Assembly (NCBI GenBank): GCA_963966185.1
Contig: CAWZYM010000266.1
Coordinates: 335,142-399,141, forward strand
DNA: 64,000 nucleotides
Direction: 5' to 3'
DNA from: Rhabditoides inermis
Taxonomy: Eukaryota; Nematoda; Chromadorea; Rhabditida; Rhabditidae
The notes under the pieces are model-generated. The model saw only the letters and a program-made list of their open reading frames with translations. It ran no database searches and was not told the origin of the DNA. A program made the translations under genes and the position numbers. Within the stretch, counting starts at the first letter, position 1. Each line of letters begins with the position of its first letter. Below, piece after piece: positions 34,023 through 45,530 of the stretch.

Positions 34023-35237
34023 AGCGCTCCTATAACACAGCAACAGTCGTACAGCTAGCCTGGGATGTCTTCACCCTAGTAGGACCCATACGCCCCTTGA
34101 GTAACCACAATTCAACACATACCCTCGTTTTCCGTTCTCTTTTACACCCTTAACTGGTTACTTATCACCCGTCCCGACAGCATACTGTCCCGACCTCGCT
34201 TCCCGGCTTCTCGCCCCGACAGCGTCCTCCGTATTAATGCCCATCAAAACCGGTCTTCATTCACCTCACACTCACACTTAATTCCATTCTTTCCCTAGTT
34301 CGTATCTTCCGTCATTTCTCCCTTCTCTAGTTTTTTCCTCGAGTAATCCCGGAGATATGTGTTGATTGCTTCATAATACCAACTGATTGGCCGGTCAGTA
34401 CGGTAACGGTCCCTCATCATGCCTATATCCCCCGGATGTAGCCCCACTCACCACGCCGTCGCCTGTTCCCTAGTCCTCCTGACCGCCACGCTGTTCATCA
34501 TTCTAAAACAAAAAAATTGCATAATCGGGACCATGCCTGTCCCTACTCATGTTTCTCATAAACCTTCCCCTGCGCCGTATTGCGAATCTCGTATTTCCGT
34601 GCCGTCCGGGTATCAATTTCACGCCTCGGCTGTCAACTCCGAACTGTCAATCACTCGCGCACTGCGTCCCCAAGAGTCTCGGATTACAGTGCCCCCTACC
34701 GTAACCCTCGCTCTTTCCCGGATTTCCGACTACCCCCTAGCCTGGGCGCACCGCCACATTACTACCTTACGCCACCTCTAATTACCACCCGCACGCTCAT
34801 GCCGCAAACAAAAAAAACCCTCGACCAGGATCCTCTAACTCACTTACCACTGCAAGCTACATGCCATCCTTTCGGTTAATCTAGATTACTCTCAACGCGA
34901 CACTCGCACAGATTCTCTCCGTGTTCCCCAAATCGCCGCCGGCTACTCACTCTCTCCGCTTCTTTCTGGACCCCCTTTTACTCATCCCTGGCTCACTTAC
35001 ACCCTTTCACCACCCGCTCCACGCTCGCCAAGACGAAAATGACGCCATACGTGAAATGAACGCGGCTGACTGCCCGGGATGACACACAAACTTATGGTGA
35101 TGAGAGGCAGAAACAGACAAGACGGACAGAGAGTGAGAGCGCGAACAGGCTGAACAGACCCCGCGGGCTACCGTAACCCTTCCCTCAACTCAATTCTAAC
35201 TTCCGGGTATCAATGCTTAACGGGATTTTCGATGAAA

Positions 35238-35258
35238 GTAACCACTCGCTGCTACCAA
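35238..35258 (-). other. Primer-binding site
   Basis: Immediately after the 5' LTR on the minus strand: T then TGGTAGCAGCGAGTGG. The first nine bases, TGGTAGCAG, complement the 3' end (CTGCTACCA) expected for initiator tRNA-Met; the rest fits less well, so the exact tRNA is uncertain. Confidence 0.65.
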
Positions 35259-36181
35259 TGTGACTCCCCCAAGTGCTCTGAGCTGTTCTCAACTATGGCG
35301 TGCGCAGCATAGAGAGGTGGATATGCAGGCATCGCGATATAAGCACTGAGAGCACGGTCTCTCTGACTCTACCCGCTTCCGTTCGCTCGTACACGCGCTG
35401 GGCCCATGGAATTCGTGTCGCAAACAGAAGCCGTACCCAGCTTACCTTGATGGCTGTCCTCCTTACGTGTCGGCGCTGTCGCTCACTCGCTCGAGACGTC
35501 TGGTCTGAGTGTACTCTCGTCGTGTTGGTTTTGATTGATTTGATTTTGGTGTCAGGTCTCTTCTGACTCGCCCATCAGGCTCATTGTCTTCCGAGGTTCC
35601 CGCTCCCCATCGGGCGGCTGGGGAGGATTCAACCCGGGCATCTTATCACGCGGCGCGACCATCACTCAACAGTAAACGTATTTCGAGACTAATAAGGGGA
35701 AATCAGGGATTCAATTGACCATAGAGATTATTCGTCAAGGTTTATCTATTATTAACGCGAGGCGGCAAGACAATAAACCATCATCAACACAAATGCACAC
35801 ATCATACCATCATATCATCAGACCAACATAAACCATATGGGTGGCGACGCTCGGTCGGCTCACGCCGCCGCTCACTGCCTCCCCTACCGGCACGAGTGTT
35901 CCTGTAATCGATCCCTTCATCCTTCGCTCCCATCGTTGGATACTGTAACCACCGGCTACCGTACTCACCCAGGCTGGCGCGGTTCCAAGTCTCCGCCCCT
36001 TCCTTGCTCTCTCGTCGTCGGGTCTCTCTCACGGCGGGTCTCTCTGCAACACTCGCTATGCTACTCCTCTCCCCGTACAACACATAAATCAAACTTGGGT
36101 TACGCATACAAACACTTCTCAAGACGCATGTATAATTCATAATTTTCCCCTCCTACTTCTACTTGGTCACCTCCCCTCACA
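35259..36181 (-). repeat. LTR (5' LTR relative to the helicase)
   Basis: 923 bp, TGTGA...TCACA, nearly identical to 29,628-30,550. It is followed by CAAT, the second target duplication. Confidence 0.88.
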
Positions 36182-36192
36182 CAATACCATGC

Positions 36193-36255
36193 TGATAAGC
36201 GGTGGAGTGATGTGAGGTTTCGTATTGCTAATGATGAAGCATGGTCGCTGATAAG
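36193..36255 (+). promoter_or_regulatory. TGATAA sites displaced from gene C by the LTR element
   Basis: CTGATAAG at about 36,192 and 36,248. If the element and one CAAT are removed, these sites lie about 74 and 129 bp upstream of the copy C start codon, close to the 50-90 bp seen in copies A, B and D. They are read as the original promoter of copy C. Confidence 0.55.
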
Positions 36256-36284
36256 ATGTTTGGCCGACGCAAGTGGCTGGTGGT

Positions 36285-36957
36285 CTCTTATGTATTAAAT
36301 TAGAATGTCCTTTGTTCTGAGGGAAAAAGGTGAGAACAACATGTTGCCTATCACAGACAAAAGGGCACTCTTACTTACACCTAATCTCACGTCTATTTCA
36401 AGTATTTAGCGTATCTACGTGATAATTAACCGAAAAATTGTTTGTCATATTTGACATTCATTTCTTGAAAAAATATACAATTCGTGTAAAAACTACGAAT
36501 GCGTGAACACACTACGACGAATTCTTCTCCAATGAATTCTTATTTGTGCTTGTCACAGATAACGTTTTCCCAAAAAGTTTCTTGAATAAAACATTATGAA
36601 CAAAAGTTAGTAGAAAAAGTTAGTGAACATGAGCAAATCATGCTCTTTAAAAAACATATATCATTCCAATTTTCAGGTGTGAACCGGGACTACATGGAAA
36701 AACTTTCTAAATTAATTATTGTATTTGTATTTGTGTTAAGTGTATTTGTATTTGTGTTTTGAAAATGAACATAAACTTGAAAGATATGGTTGTAGTGGAA
36801 AAACAAAAACCTATAACACATTGTATGCTCAAATGACTGAAAAGAGCACAACGCGTACGTACAAAACCTAAAAAATCTGTATTCTCAGATGACTATGAAT
36901 GAACAACAATAAGAAACAAACATACATTTTCACACGCGTAACAAGATATGTTACGAA
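36285..36957 (+). repeat. Direct duplication, unit 1 (copy 1)
   Basis: Starts CTCTTATGTATTAAATTAG and ends at TGTTACGAACCA. It recurs in the same orientation at 41,860-42,500 with scattered substitutions and indels. AT-rich, no gene seen. In both places it abuts a chemoreceptor segment, but in opposite orientation. Confidence 0.8.
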
Positions 36958-38127
36958 CCACCGATGCTGTGTACCGTAGTCGTCGGGGGCTTGACGAGGT
37001 TGAACTTCTTCAGGCAGGGTATTAATCGGACGACACACTTGAGGACATAATGGTTATACTCCCTGAAATAGTTGCACAGTTTGCCACATGGTGGCGAGCT
37101 TTGCTTACTTGACAATGAACAAGTTGACACTTGCATGAATGAGAGGTGATAGCACGGCGAGAGCCGGTAACACTATGACAACATCTCCAAAGGAGTAGCC
37201 AGTGTGGAGAGTGACGAGACCCAATGTATTGGGGAGGTTTACGAACATCATAGGTAGAGTTATCTGGAAACGATAAAGTGACAGCGAGCGTCGATTGTTC
37301 TCGAGTTGTTTCACCTGGAGAAGTAGGAGACACAGTAATCTTCGGTTTAACTTCTGCACGCGAGCACTTATATGCACGTTCTAAACCACAGCTATTAGTT
37401 TCGCGTCGATGAGAAGACAGGTATCATACATGAATGTGGTTCCCAATTCGATACACACAAAAGGACATCACAATCATGAAAACCATGATTATTATGACAA
37501 ACTCGCCCATAGCTGCTACAATCAGATATCGGTCGTTTCCTTCATACTTCTAAAAATACTTGCGAGTTTCATCAGTGTGCAACTGAGTTCTCACTTCTAC
37601 ACAAGCTCCAATGTACGATCCCTTGGAAATGTCGATCTCAGAAGCAGCGACAACTTTGTGTTGTGCATAGTTGGTTAATCTAGATGAAATCTTGTGTGAG
37701 AACACTTAAAAAAAACACTAACTCTTGGCTAGGCGACAAAAATACTAAAACGGTTGTCAACCAATTCGCAATGACAATCGCATTGAAGATAGCAACGATA
37801 ACCAGCGCTTTCAGAGAGTAGGCTCTAGCAGAAAGGTTTGGCCTAAATACATACATTCTAGTTCTAATAGTCGACCCAAAAAAGGATCGACCTGCACACA
37901 TGAAGATAGCGGTAAACAAACGTGTATAAACATAATAGTAGTGTCTGGATATACGTAGCGCAGTTTAAAACCATGAGAAACTGTCCGAGAGATGACGAGC
38001 CGACTGCGCCTTTCGAGTAGATAACAAGTAGGCCTTTCTCGACGTAAATGACCTGAAACAAGTGACAAAATGAGACAAAAAATGAGGAAGGAAAAAGAAA
38101 GAGAAAAAAAAGAGAGATAAAGATAAA

Positions 38128-38170
<43 letters not shown>

Positions 38171-38410
38171 ACTGTACCGGCACGAGTAGCATGAACACGA
38201 TCACTGCCAGCGTGTCATGCGATGCGATGAGAGTGAAGAATATGCGATAGCTGCCCACTCGAGTCGCCACTCTCTGACCACATGTCACTCGCTCACTTTC
38301 CACAACACACAAACACTCACCAGCGATAAGACGATTAGAACGAAGTTGACAATGACAGCGCATGCGCCGAAAATGTAAACGAGATGAAAGACTGGCGCGA
38401 GATGGTTCAT
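36951..38410 (-). CDS. Nematode chemoreceptor, Str/Srj-like, copy 1
   Basis: Eight exons: 38410-38321, 38273-38178, 38052-37892, 37842-37723, 37679-37595, 37549-37430, 37314-37109, 37062-36951. They total 990 nt and encode 329 aa, with no frame break. Seven hydrophobic segments are visible, including FHLVYIFGACAVIVNFVLI (TM1), RIFFTLIASHDTLAVIVFML (TM2), the YRYLHVCR motif after TM3, LKALVIVAIFNAIVIANWL (TM4) and GEFVIIIMVFMIVMSFCVY (TM5). The architecture is that of nematode serpentine chemoreceptors expressed in sensory neurons; the subfamily is not certain. The start at 38,410 is preferred over an in-frame ATG at 38,515 because a TATATA box (~38,452, minus) lies between them. Copy 2 is an inverted near-identical gene. 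Confidence 0.78.
38110..38163. repeat. GA microsatellite in receptor intron 2
   Basis: A (GA)n tract next to the donor of intron 2, also present as (CT)n in the inverted copy at about 43,128-43,160. Confidence 0.8.
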
Positions 38411-38799
38411 TGCTGAATGTGATTGGAACGCATTAGGCAAGCATATAAGGGTATATAGAGCTTCATTTAAACTTTCAGTTGTTTCACTACGACTGCAGGG
38501 GGCGTGCGGCATCATGTGAAGAATAGAACATTGCTAGCTCGCACAACTAATTGTAACTGCTAGTCTGGCACATACAGAAACAAATGAAACAAAACCACGT
38601 TAACTTTTGTCCATGAACTACAATTAGCACATGAAATAACAAGAGAGTACAGTCACTTTACATATAAATAAACTATACTCTCATAATGGTCAGAAACTCA
38701 TACTCATAGTCACATAGTGAGAAACGGGAAATTTCGAGAGAAAAAACATCAAACGCACATAGCACAATGTTTTGTTTTGAAACAATGGTTTCGTTACTG

Positions 38800-39414
38800 T
38801 ACAGTCAGACAAATGTGAGCCGCATGTGCCACGTGGCCCATGTGGTCCACGGTGTGCCATTCTCTCGTTTCTCTCCCCACACTCCGCGTGAGACACACTT
38901 TCTCATCACTGTCTACCCCCTCTTCTTTCGCTAGTGTTCTCTAGTCCTGACACGTCCGGACTCTCCGCAGTCACACACTCTCTCGCATCGAGTCTCGATG
39001 GAGAGTCGACTCCTTCCCTACTTTGCCGATCGCATGCTTCAGGCGGAATGGATCTCGTGAGCCACGCCATCGCTTCTCTCACCACTCTCCTCCTACAACA
39101 CACACTCTCTCTCTCTCCCTCACACACTCACTTCTTTCTCCCGCAACGCCTAAAACTAACGTGACTATCAATTAGAGAAACTATTTCAGACAGTTTCCGC
39201 TAGAAAACATGTCAGCGAAGACTTTCATGGTCTCTTACTGTTATCGTCGTATTTGAGCACATCCATGTTGTTTCCTTTCCTTTTGTACCATATCATGTTA
39301 TCTATCGTTCATGTTATGTCACTCTTTCACACATACCAATGTCGTACTCTATTTTTTTTGCCTGTTTTGCAATGTCTCTGTTTATGTAACACGGGGTGAG
39401 AACACAAGGTGAGA

Positions 39415-39420
<6 letters not shown>
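38800..39420. other. Intergenic, no gene seen
   Basis: Single-copy DNA right of the receptor inversion segment. It has Ser-rich open frames on both strands from CT-rich sequence, without splice support. Confidence 0.5.
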
Positions 39421-39466
<46 letters not shown>

Positions 39467-39470
39467 AGAA
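39416..39470. repeat. (CA)n(TA)n microsatellite
   Basis: CACACACACA followed by about 35 bp of alternating TA, able to form a cruciform. Confidence 0.9.
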
Positions 39471-39832
39471 TTCTTGCGATTGCAAGACATCTTGCAACTC
39501 TAGAAAGAATCGCGAACGGAAGAAACTGATCGCAAAATAATGATTTTGCTTGATACATTTGGATGCGGGCTATCGAGAGACATCGTTCATTTATCGATAA
39601 GTCTATCAATATAGCAAACCCGTATGATCTCGCATGCTGCGTGCTGATATGTTAGACGCGTCCGTGATCTGGACTCGGTTCAGTTACCCAAGTTTGAGGT
39701 GCATGCAATCCGTTGCATTTGCAGGAAATCTTGTCATGTCAAGTTGCAATGCAAGAATTCTTGCGATTACAACGTTACATTGCAAGAATTCTTGTAATCG
39801 CAAGATTTCTTGCAATTGCAACGCGATGTTAG
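39465..39832. repeat. Interspersed CAAGAATTCTTG palindromes
   Basis: Multiple forms of the palindromic words CAAGAATTCTTG, TTGCAATTGCAA and GCAAGACATCTTGC, i.e. short inverted units repeated on both strands. No gene seen. Confidence 0.65.
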
Positions 39833-40270
39833 GACCGCCCCAATGTGCTGTTTCATTTCAGAATATCAAACTCGAATCATGTAGCACATTGAAACGACTG
39901 TGTGCCTACGGCGAAAAACAGCGACACAACGCTTACTGGTTTCAATATCAGTGTATATTCCGGCCGAACAACCCATTTCCATATATACCCATTCAGTTGC
40001 TTGGCTATTCTTTTGGTTAAACAGTTATTACTTTATAATAAATAATGTGATGCGTTTTCGATCTTTCAGCAACGTTTTTCTTGTGGCACTGAGAAGAAAA
40101 TGTGATGTGTGCTACTGCTTTTGACGATAATAATGACGTAATGATGTAGGTTGTGCTGACTCACTGTAGTGAGCGTTCTGAGGTTGTTGTTGCGGTTGAG
40201 GTCTTGTTTATCTTCACGTCGGCTGTCTTTCCGGTACACATAGCTATATCACTCGCCATCAATTGCTCTC
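39833..40270 (+). repeat. Direct duplication, unit 2 (copy 1)
   Basis: From GACCGCCCCAATGTGCTG to GCCATCAATTGCTCTCA; it recurs at 48,383-48,787 in the same orientation with small indels. The 64-bp minisatellite begins exactly at the right end of this copy and is absent at the other. Confidence 0.82.
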
Positions 40271-41705
40271 AGACAGAAGAGAGCATTGAACTGCTTCTAG
40301 AAAAGTGTTGTGATCGATGCTGAGACGTGAGAGTAGACAGAAGAGAGCATAGAACTGTCTCTAGAAAAGTGATGAGATCGATGCGGAGACGTGAGAGTAG
40401 ACAGAAGAGAGCATAGAACTGTCTCTAGAAAAGTGATGAGATCGATGCGGAGACGTGAGAGTAGACAGAAGAGAGCATAGAACTGTCTTTAGAAAAGTGA
40501 TGAGATCGATGCGGAGACGTGAGAGTAGACAGAAGAGAGCATAGAACTGTCTCTAGAAAAGTGATGAGATCGATGCGGAGACGTGAGAGTAGACAGAAGA
40601 GAGCATAGAACTGTCTCTAGAAAAGTGATGAGATCGATGCTGAGACGTGAGAGTAGACAGAAGAGAGCATAGAACTGTCTCTAGAAAAGTGATGAGATCG
40701 ATGCGGAGACGTGAGAGTAGACAGAAGAGAGCATAGAACTGTCTCTAGAAAAGTGTTGTGATCGATGCTGAGACGTGAGAGTAGACAGAAGAGAGCATAG
40801 AACTGTCTCTAGAAAAGTGATGAGATCGATGCTGAGACGTGAGAGTAGACAGAAGAGAGCATAGAACTGTCTCTAGAAAAGTGATGAGATCGATGCGGAG
40901 ACGTGAGAGTAGACAGAAGAGAGCATAGAACTGTCTCTAGAAAAGTGATGAGATCGATGCGGAGACGTGAGAGTAGACAGAAGAGAGCATAGAACTGTCT
41001 CTAGAAAACTGTTGTGATCGATGATGAGACGTGAGAGTAGACAGAAGAGAGCATTGAACTGTCTCTAGAAAAGTGATGAGATCGATGCTGAGACGTGAGA
41101 GTAGACAGAAGAGAGCATAGAACTGTCTCTAGAAAACTGTTGTGATCGATGATGAGACGTGAGAGTAGACAGAAGAGAGCATTGAACTGTCTCTAGAAAA
41201 GTGATGAGATCGATGCTGAGACGTGAGAGTAGACAGAAGAGAGCATAGAACTGTCTCTAGAAAAGTGATGAGATCGATGCGGAGACGTGAGAGTAGACAG
41301 AAGAGAGCATAGAACTGTCTCTAGAAAACTGTTGTGATCGATGCTGAGACGTGAGAGTAGACAGAAGAGAGCATAGAACTGTCTCTAGAAAAGTGATGAG
41401 ATCGATGCGGAGACGTGAGAGTAGACAGAAGAGAGCATAGAACTGTCTCTAGAAAACTGTTGTGATCGATGATGAGACGTGAGAGTAGACAGAAGAGAGC
41501 ATTGAACTGTCTCTAGAAAAGTGATGAGATCGATGCTGAGACGTGAGAGTAGACAGAAGAGAGCATAGAACTGTCTCTAGAAAAGTGATGAGATCGATGC
41601 GGAGACGTGAGAGTAGACAGAAGAGAGCATAGAACTGTCTCTAGAAAACTGTTGTGATCGATGATGAGACGTGAGAGTAGCCAGAAGAATGCATGGAACT
41701 GTGTA
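40271..41705 (+). repeat. 64-bp minisatellite, ~22 copies
   Basis: Unit AGACAGAAGAGAGCATAGAA CTGTCTCTAGAAAAGTGATG AGATCGATGCGGAGACGTGA GAGT, 64 bp with constant length. Three linked variants occur: GTGATGAGATCGATGCGGAG, GTGTTGTGATCGATGCTGAG and CTGTTGTGATCGATGATGAG, the last usually followed by GCATTGAACTG instead of GCATAGAACTG. The variant order suggests blocks amplified together. No coding potential. Confidence 0.95.
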
Positions 41706-41817
41706 TAGAACGTTGTTGTTACCTTTGCTTCCAAATGGACAGCATTTTTTTTCGTGTTGAGAGCGTAGTTTACCATGCAATTATTTATCTAAACTATTTT
41801 CTATTCTTCTATAAATA

Positions 41818-41860
41818 AACTAGTGCGAAGGCGCGCGCTAGCGCGCCGAAGCGCTAGTCT
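41818..41860. repeat. CTAGT-bounded GC hairpin
   Basis: ACTAGTGCGAAGGCGCGCGC / GCGCGCCGAAGCGCTAGT forms a GC-rich imperfect palindrome with ACTAG/CTAGT ends, of the same type as the hairpins at 2,865, 6,018 and 53,972. Confidence 0.65.
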
Positions 41861-42500
41861 CTTATGTATCAAATTAGAATGTCCTTTGTTCTGAGGGAAA
41901 AAGGTGAGAACAACATGTTGCCTATCACAGACAAAAGGGCACTCTTACTTACACCTAATCTCATGTTAATTTCAAGTATTTAGCGTATCTACGTGATAAT
42001 TAACCGAACAAATCGTTTGTCATATTTGACATACATTTCTTGAAAAAAAACTTTACAACTCGTGTGAAAACTACGAATGCGTGAACACACTACGACAAAT
42101 TCTTCTCCAATGATTTCTTATTTGTGCTTGTCACAGATAACAATTTCCTAAAAAAAATTCTCGAATAAAACATCATGAACAAAAAAATTAGAAAAAGTTA
42201 GTGAACATGAGCAAATCATGCTTAAAAAAACATATGACTCCAATTTTCAGGTGTGAACCGGGGCTACACGGAAAAACTTTCTTATTTAATTTTAACTTTT
42301 TAATGTATTTGTGTTCTATTGGTATTTTTTGTGTTTTGAAAATGAACATAAACTTGAATGATATGATTGCAGTGGAAAAAAAGCAGCACAACGCATACGT
42401 ATAAAACCTAAGAAAATTGTATGCTTAGATGACTATGAATGAACAACAATAAGAAACTAACATACAGTTTTACACGCGTAACAAGATGTGTTACGAACCA
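41860..42500 (+). repeat. Direct duplication, unit 1 (copy 2)
   Basis: Same as 36,285-36,957. Here it is followed by the receptor segment in the opposite orientation. Confidence 0.8.
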
Positions 42501-42877
42501 GTAACGAAACCATTGTTTCAAAACAAAACATTGTGCTATGTGCGTTTGATGTTTTTCCTCGAAATTTCCCGTTTCTCACTATGAGTATGAGTTTCTAACC
42601 ATTATGAGTGTATTGTTTATTTATATGTAAAGTGACTGTACTCTCTTGTTATTTCATGTACTAATTGTAGTTCATGGACAAAAGTTAACGTGGTTTTGTT
42701 TTATTCGTTTCTGTATGTGCCAGACTAGCAGTTACAATTAGCTGTGCGAGCTAGCAATTTTCTATTCTTCACATGATGCCGCACGCCCCCTGCAGTCGTA
42801 GTGAAACAACTGAAAATTTAAATGAAGCTCTATATACCCTTATATGCTTGCCTAATGCGTTCCAATCACATTCAGCA

Positions 42878-43120
42878 ATGAACCATCTCGCGCCAGTCTT
42901 TCATCTCGTTTACATTTTCGGCGCATGCGCTGTCATTGTCAACGTCATTCTAATCGTCTTGTCGCTGGTGAGTGTCTGTGTTGTGGAAAAAGAGCGAGTG
43001 ACATGTGGTCAGAGAGTGGCGACTCGAGTGGGCAGCTATCGCATATTCTTCACTCTCATCGCGGCGCATGACACTCTGGCAGTGATCGTGTTCATGCTAC
43101 TCGTGCCGGTACAGTCCCTT

Positions 43121-43177
<57 letters not shown>

Positions 43178-44355
43178 TTATCTTTATCTTTCTCTTTTTT
43201 CTCTCTTTCTTTTTTCTTCCTCATTTTTTGTCTCATTTTGTCACTTAATTCAGGTCATCTACGTCGAGAAAGGCCTACTTGTTATCTACTCGAAAGGCGC
43301 AGTCGGCTCGTCATCTCTTGGACAGTTTCTCATGATTTTCAACTGCGCTACGTATATCCAGACAATAATATTATGTTTATACACGTTTGTTTACCGCTAT
43401 CTTCATGTGTGCAGGTCAATCTTTTTTTCGAGTCGACTATTAGAACTAGAATGTATGTATTTAGGCCAAACCTTTCTGCTAGAGCCTACTCTCTGAAAGC
43501 GCTGGTTATCGTTGCTATCTTCAATGCGATTGTCATTGCGAATTGGTTGACAACCGTTTTAGTATTTTTGTCGCCAAGCCAAGAGTTAGTGTTTTTTTAA
43601 GTGTTCTCACACAAGATTTCATCTAGATTAACCAACTATGCACAACACAAAGTTGTCGCTGCTTCTGAGATCGACATTTCCAAGGGATCGTACATTGGAG
43701 CTTGTGTAGAAGTGAGAACTCAGTCGCACACTGATGAAACTCGCAAGTATTTTTAGAAGTATGAAGGCAACGACCGATATCTGATTGTAGCAGCTATGGG
43801 CGAGTTTGTCATAATAATCATGGTTTTCATGATTGTGATGTCCTTTTGTGTGTATCGAATATGGAACCACATTCATGTATGATACCTGTCTATTCATCGA
43901 CGCGAAACTAATAGCTGTGGTTTAGAACGTGCATATAAGTGCTCGCGTGCAGAAGTTAAACCGAAGATTACTGTGTCTCCTACTTCTACAGGTGAAACAA
44001 CTCGAGAACAATCGACGCTCACTCTCACTTTATCGTTTCCAGATAACTCTACCTATGATGTTCGTAAACCTCCCCAACACATTGGGTCTCGTCACTCTCC
44101 ACACTGGCTATTCATTTGGAGATGTTGTCATAGTGTTACCGGCTCTCGCCGTGCTATCACCTCTCATTCATGCGAGTATCAACTTGTTCATTGTCAAGTA
44201 AGCCAAGCTCGCCACCATGTGGCAAACTGTGCAACTATTTCAGGGAGTATAACCATTATGTCCTCAAGTGTGTCGTCCGATTAATACCCTGCCTGAAGAA
44301 GTTCAACCTCGTCAAGCCCCCGACGACTACGGTACACAGCATCACAGTGCTCTAG
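42878..44355 (+). CDS. Nematode chemoreceptor, Str/Srj-like, copy 2
   Basis: Exons 42878-42967, 43013-43108, 43254-43414, 43465-43584, 43627-43711, 43757-43876, 43992-44197 and 44244-44355 have exactly the same lengths as copy 1 and encode 329 aa without a break. The proteins are nearly identical; visible changes include NVILIV for NFVLIV, TLIAAHD for TLIASHD and QFLMIFN for QFLMVLN. The last residues differ (HSITVL versus HSIGGS) because the duplication breakpoint falls inside the last codons. A TATATA box lies about 45 bp before the chosen ATG. Both copies look functional; role inferred as chemosensory seven-helix receptor. Confidence 0.78.
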
Positions 44356-45439
44356 TAAAACTATGCTACGGACCTTTACTACTGACATCTATTAAATCAC
44401 GCCCACATTGGGCACCAACCTTTTTTTCTCTTCAGAAAACAACAACATTTACCGTACGCAAAATTGTACATGAATTCAAAGTAATGCAATTGTGTCGCTG
44501 TCGTTGACTACGTCACGAACTGTGTGAAATGTTTGTTTCAATGAAACTTTCAGATGTCAGTAATGTCGTAGTAATTAGTGGTTAGTAGATGACGAAGAAA
44601 GGGTGAAAAGCTGTGCAGTAGTCGTCAAGACTATGCTGGTTTCTCGGGGAGACACAGCCGAACCTCAATAGAAAAAAACTAACCTGTATAAAGTGCAGCG
44701 ACATTAAAAGCGTGAATAAAAAATTGTAATGCGTTTAATGTCTACACGTTTTACTCACGTCTGTCGTAAACGTTTGTTTTTTTCAAATAAAACAAAAGTT
44801 CAACTGGGTCAAACCTCTTGGATAGCACGCATAGCACAGTAAGTGATTGACAAAAAGACGGAAGTCAACGATGAAGTACATAACAATGAGCGGATCGATT
44901 ATCTGAATAAGATTCTCGTTATGACTTCCAGTAACTCTTACCGGGTAGATTCCCATGATCAATCCCAAGTTATAGGTAATGAAATGGAAATGGATTTTCA
45001 TGATGGGGCAAACAAAGTTTAAAACGGTGGGACAGTAGCTGAACAGAGGAAAAATGGACTGAAAACAACGTATGTGTGACGTGAGCAATGCAGCAACGCG
45101 CCTGTAGCAGGAGCGCTCGGAACAGCCTCGCGTGCGCTCGCTTGGACACATCACTCAACAGCGCCCCCATTCCAGTGAACATCATCAGTGTGCGGTACAT
45201 GCACACCAGTATCGCACAGATCGGAGTCATGTTGGTCAGAAAAAAGAGCGCGTTGAACACGGCCAGATCGAGCGCCAATCGCCCGCCGGAATCGTTCCGT
45301 GTGTCCTTAACACAGCCATAATTGTTTTTTTTTAAAATTCCCCTGATGAACGCACCTTCCAATACTTTAAGCCCCACATGTTGAAGGTGGCGTCGATGTT
45401 GTTTTCTTTGAATGACTTTTCGAGATCGTCGTAGTGACC

Positions 45440-45522
45440 GGAATCGGCCTCGCCTTCACAGCCGCCTACGAATGTACTTTATTGTAGGCGGCTATGAAAG
45501 CGAGGCCGATTCCGATCAGCCG
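45440..45522. repeat. Imperfect hairpin within third receptor
   Basis: Arms GAATCGGCCTCGCCTTCACA-GCCGCCTAC and GTAGGCGGCTATGAAAGCGA-GGCCGATTC face each other around AATGTACTTTATT. About 29-30 bp with one or two mismatches per arm; it interrupts the receptor reading frame. Confidence 0.75.
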
Positions 45523-45530
45523 AGCAACTC

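Larger units (their letters stand above)
29628..36181 (-). mobile_element. LTR element carrying an SF1 helicase
   Basis: A 6,554-bp element with two 923-bp direct repeats, a 4-bp CAAT target duplication, a primer-binding site after the right LTR (minus orientation) and a purine tract before the left LTR. The two LTRs differ at only two positions that I noticed, so insertion looks recent. The 4,708-bp interior has one coding unit, an SF1 helicase with two introns. No reverse transcriptase, RNase H, integrase, protease or Gag motif was found in the interior. It therefore looks like a nonautonomous LTR element that carries a helicase gene and would be mobilised in trans. 34,023-35,258 has no convincing coding sequence and may be its leader. 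Confidence 0.85.

Noticed and set aside
38411..38515. Upstream ATG for the chemoreceptors (38,515 and 42,773)
   Set aside because: A TATATA box lies between this ATG and the one chosen, and the extra residues would precede TM1 without a signal-like character.
40271..41705. CRISPR-like array
   Set aside because: The unit is repeated end to end without unique spacers, and the window is eukaryotic; it is a minisatellite.
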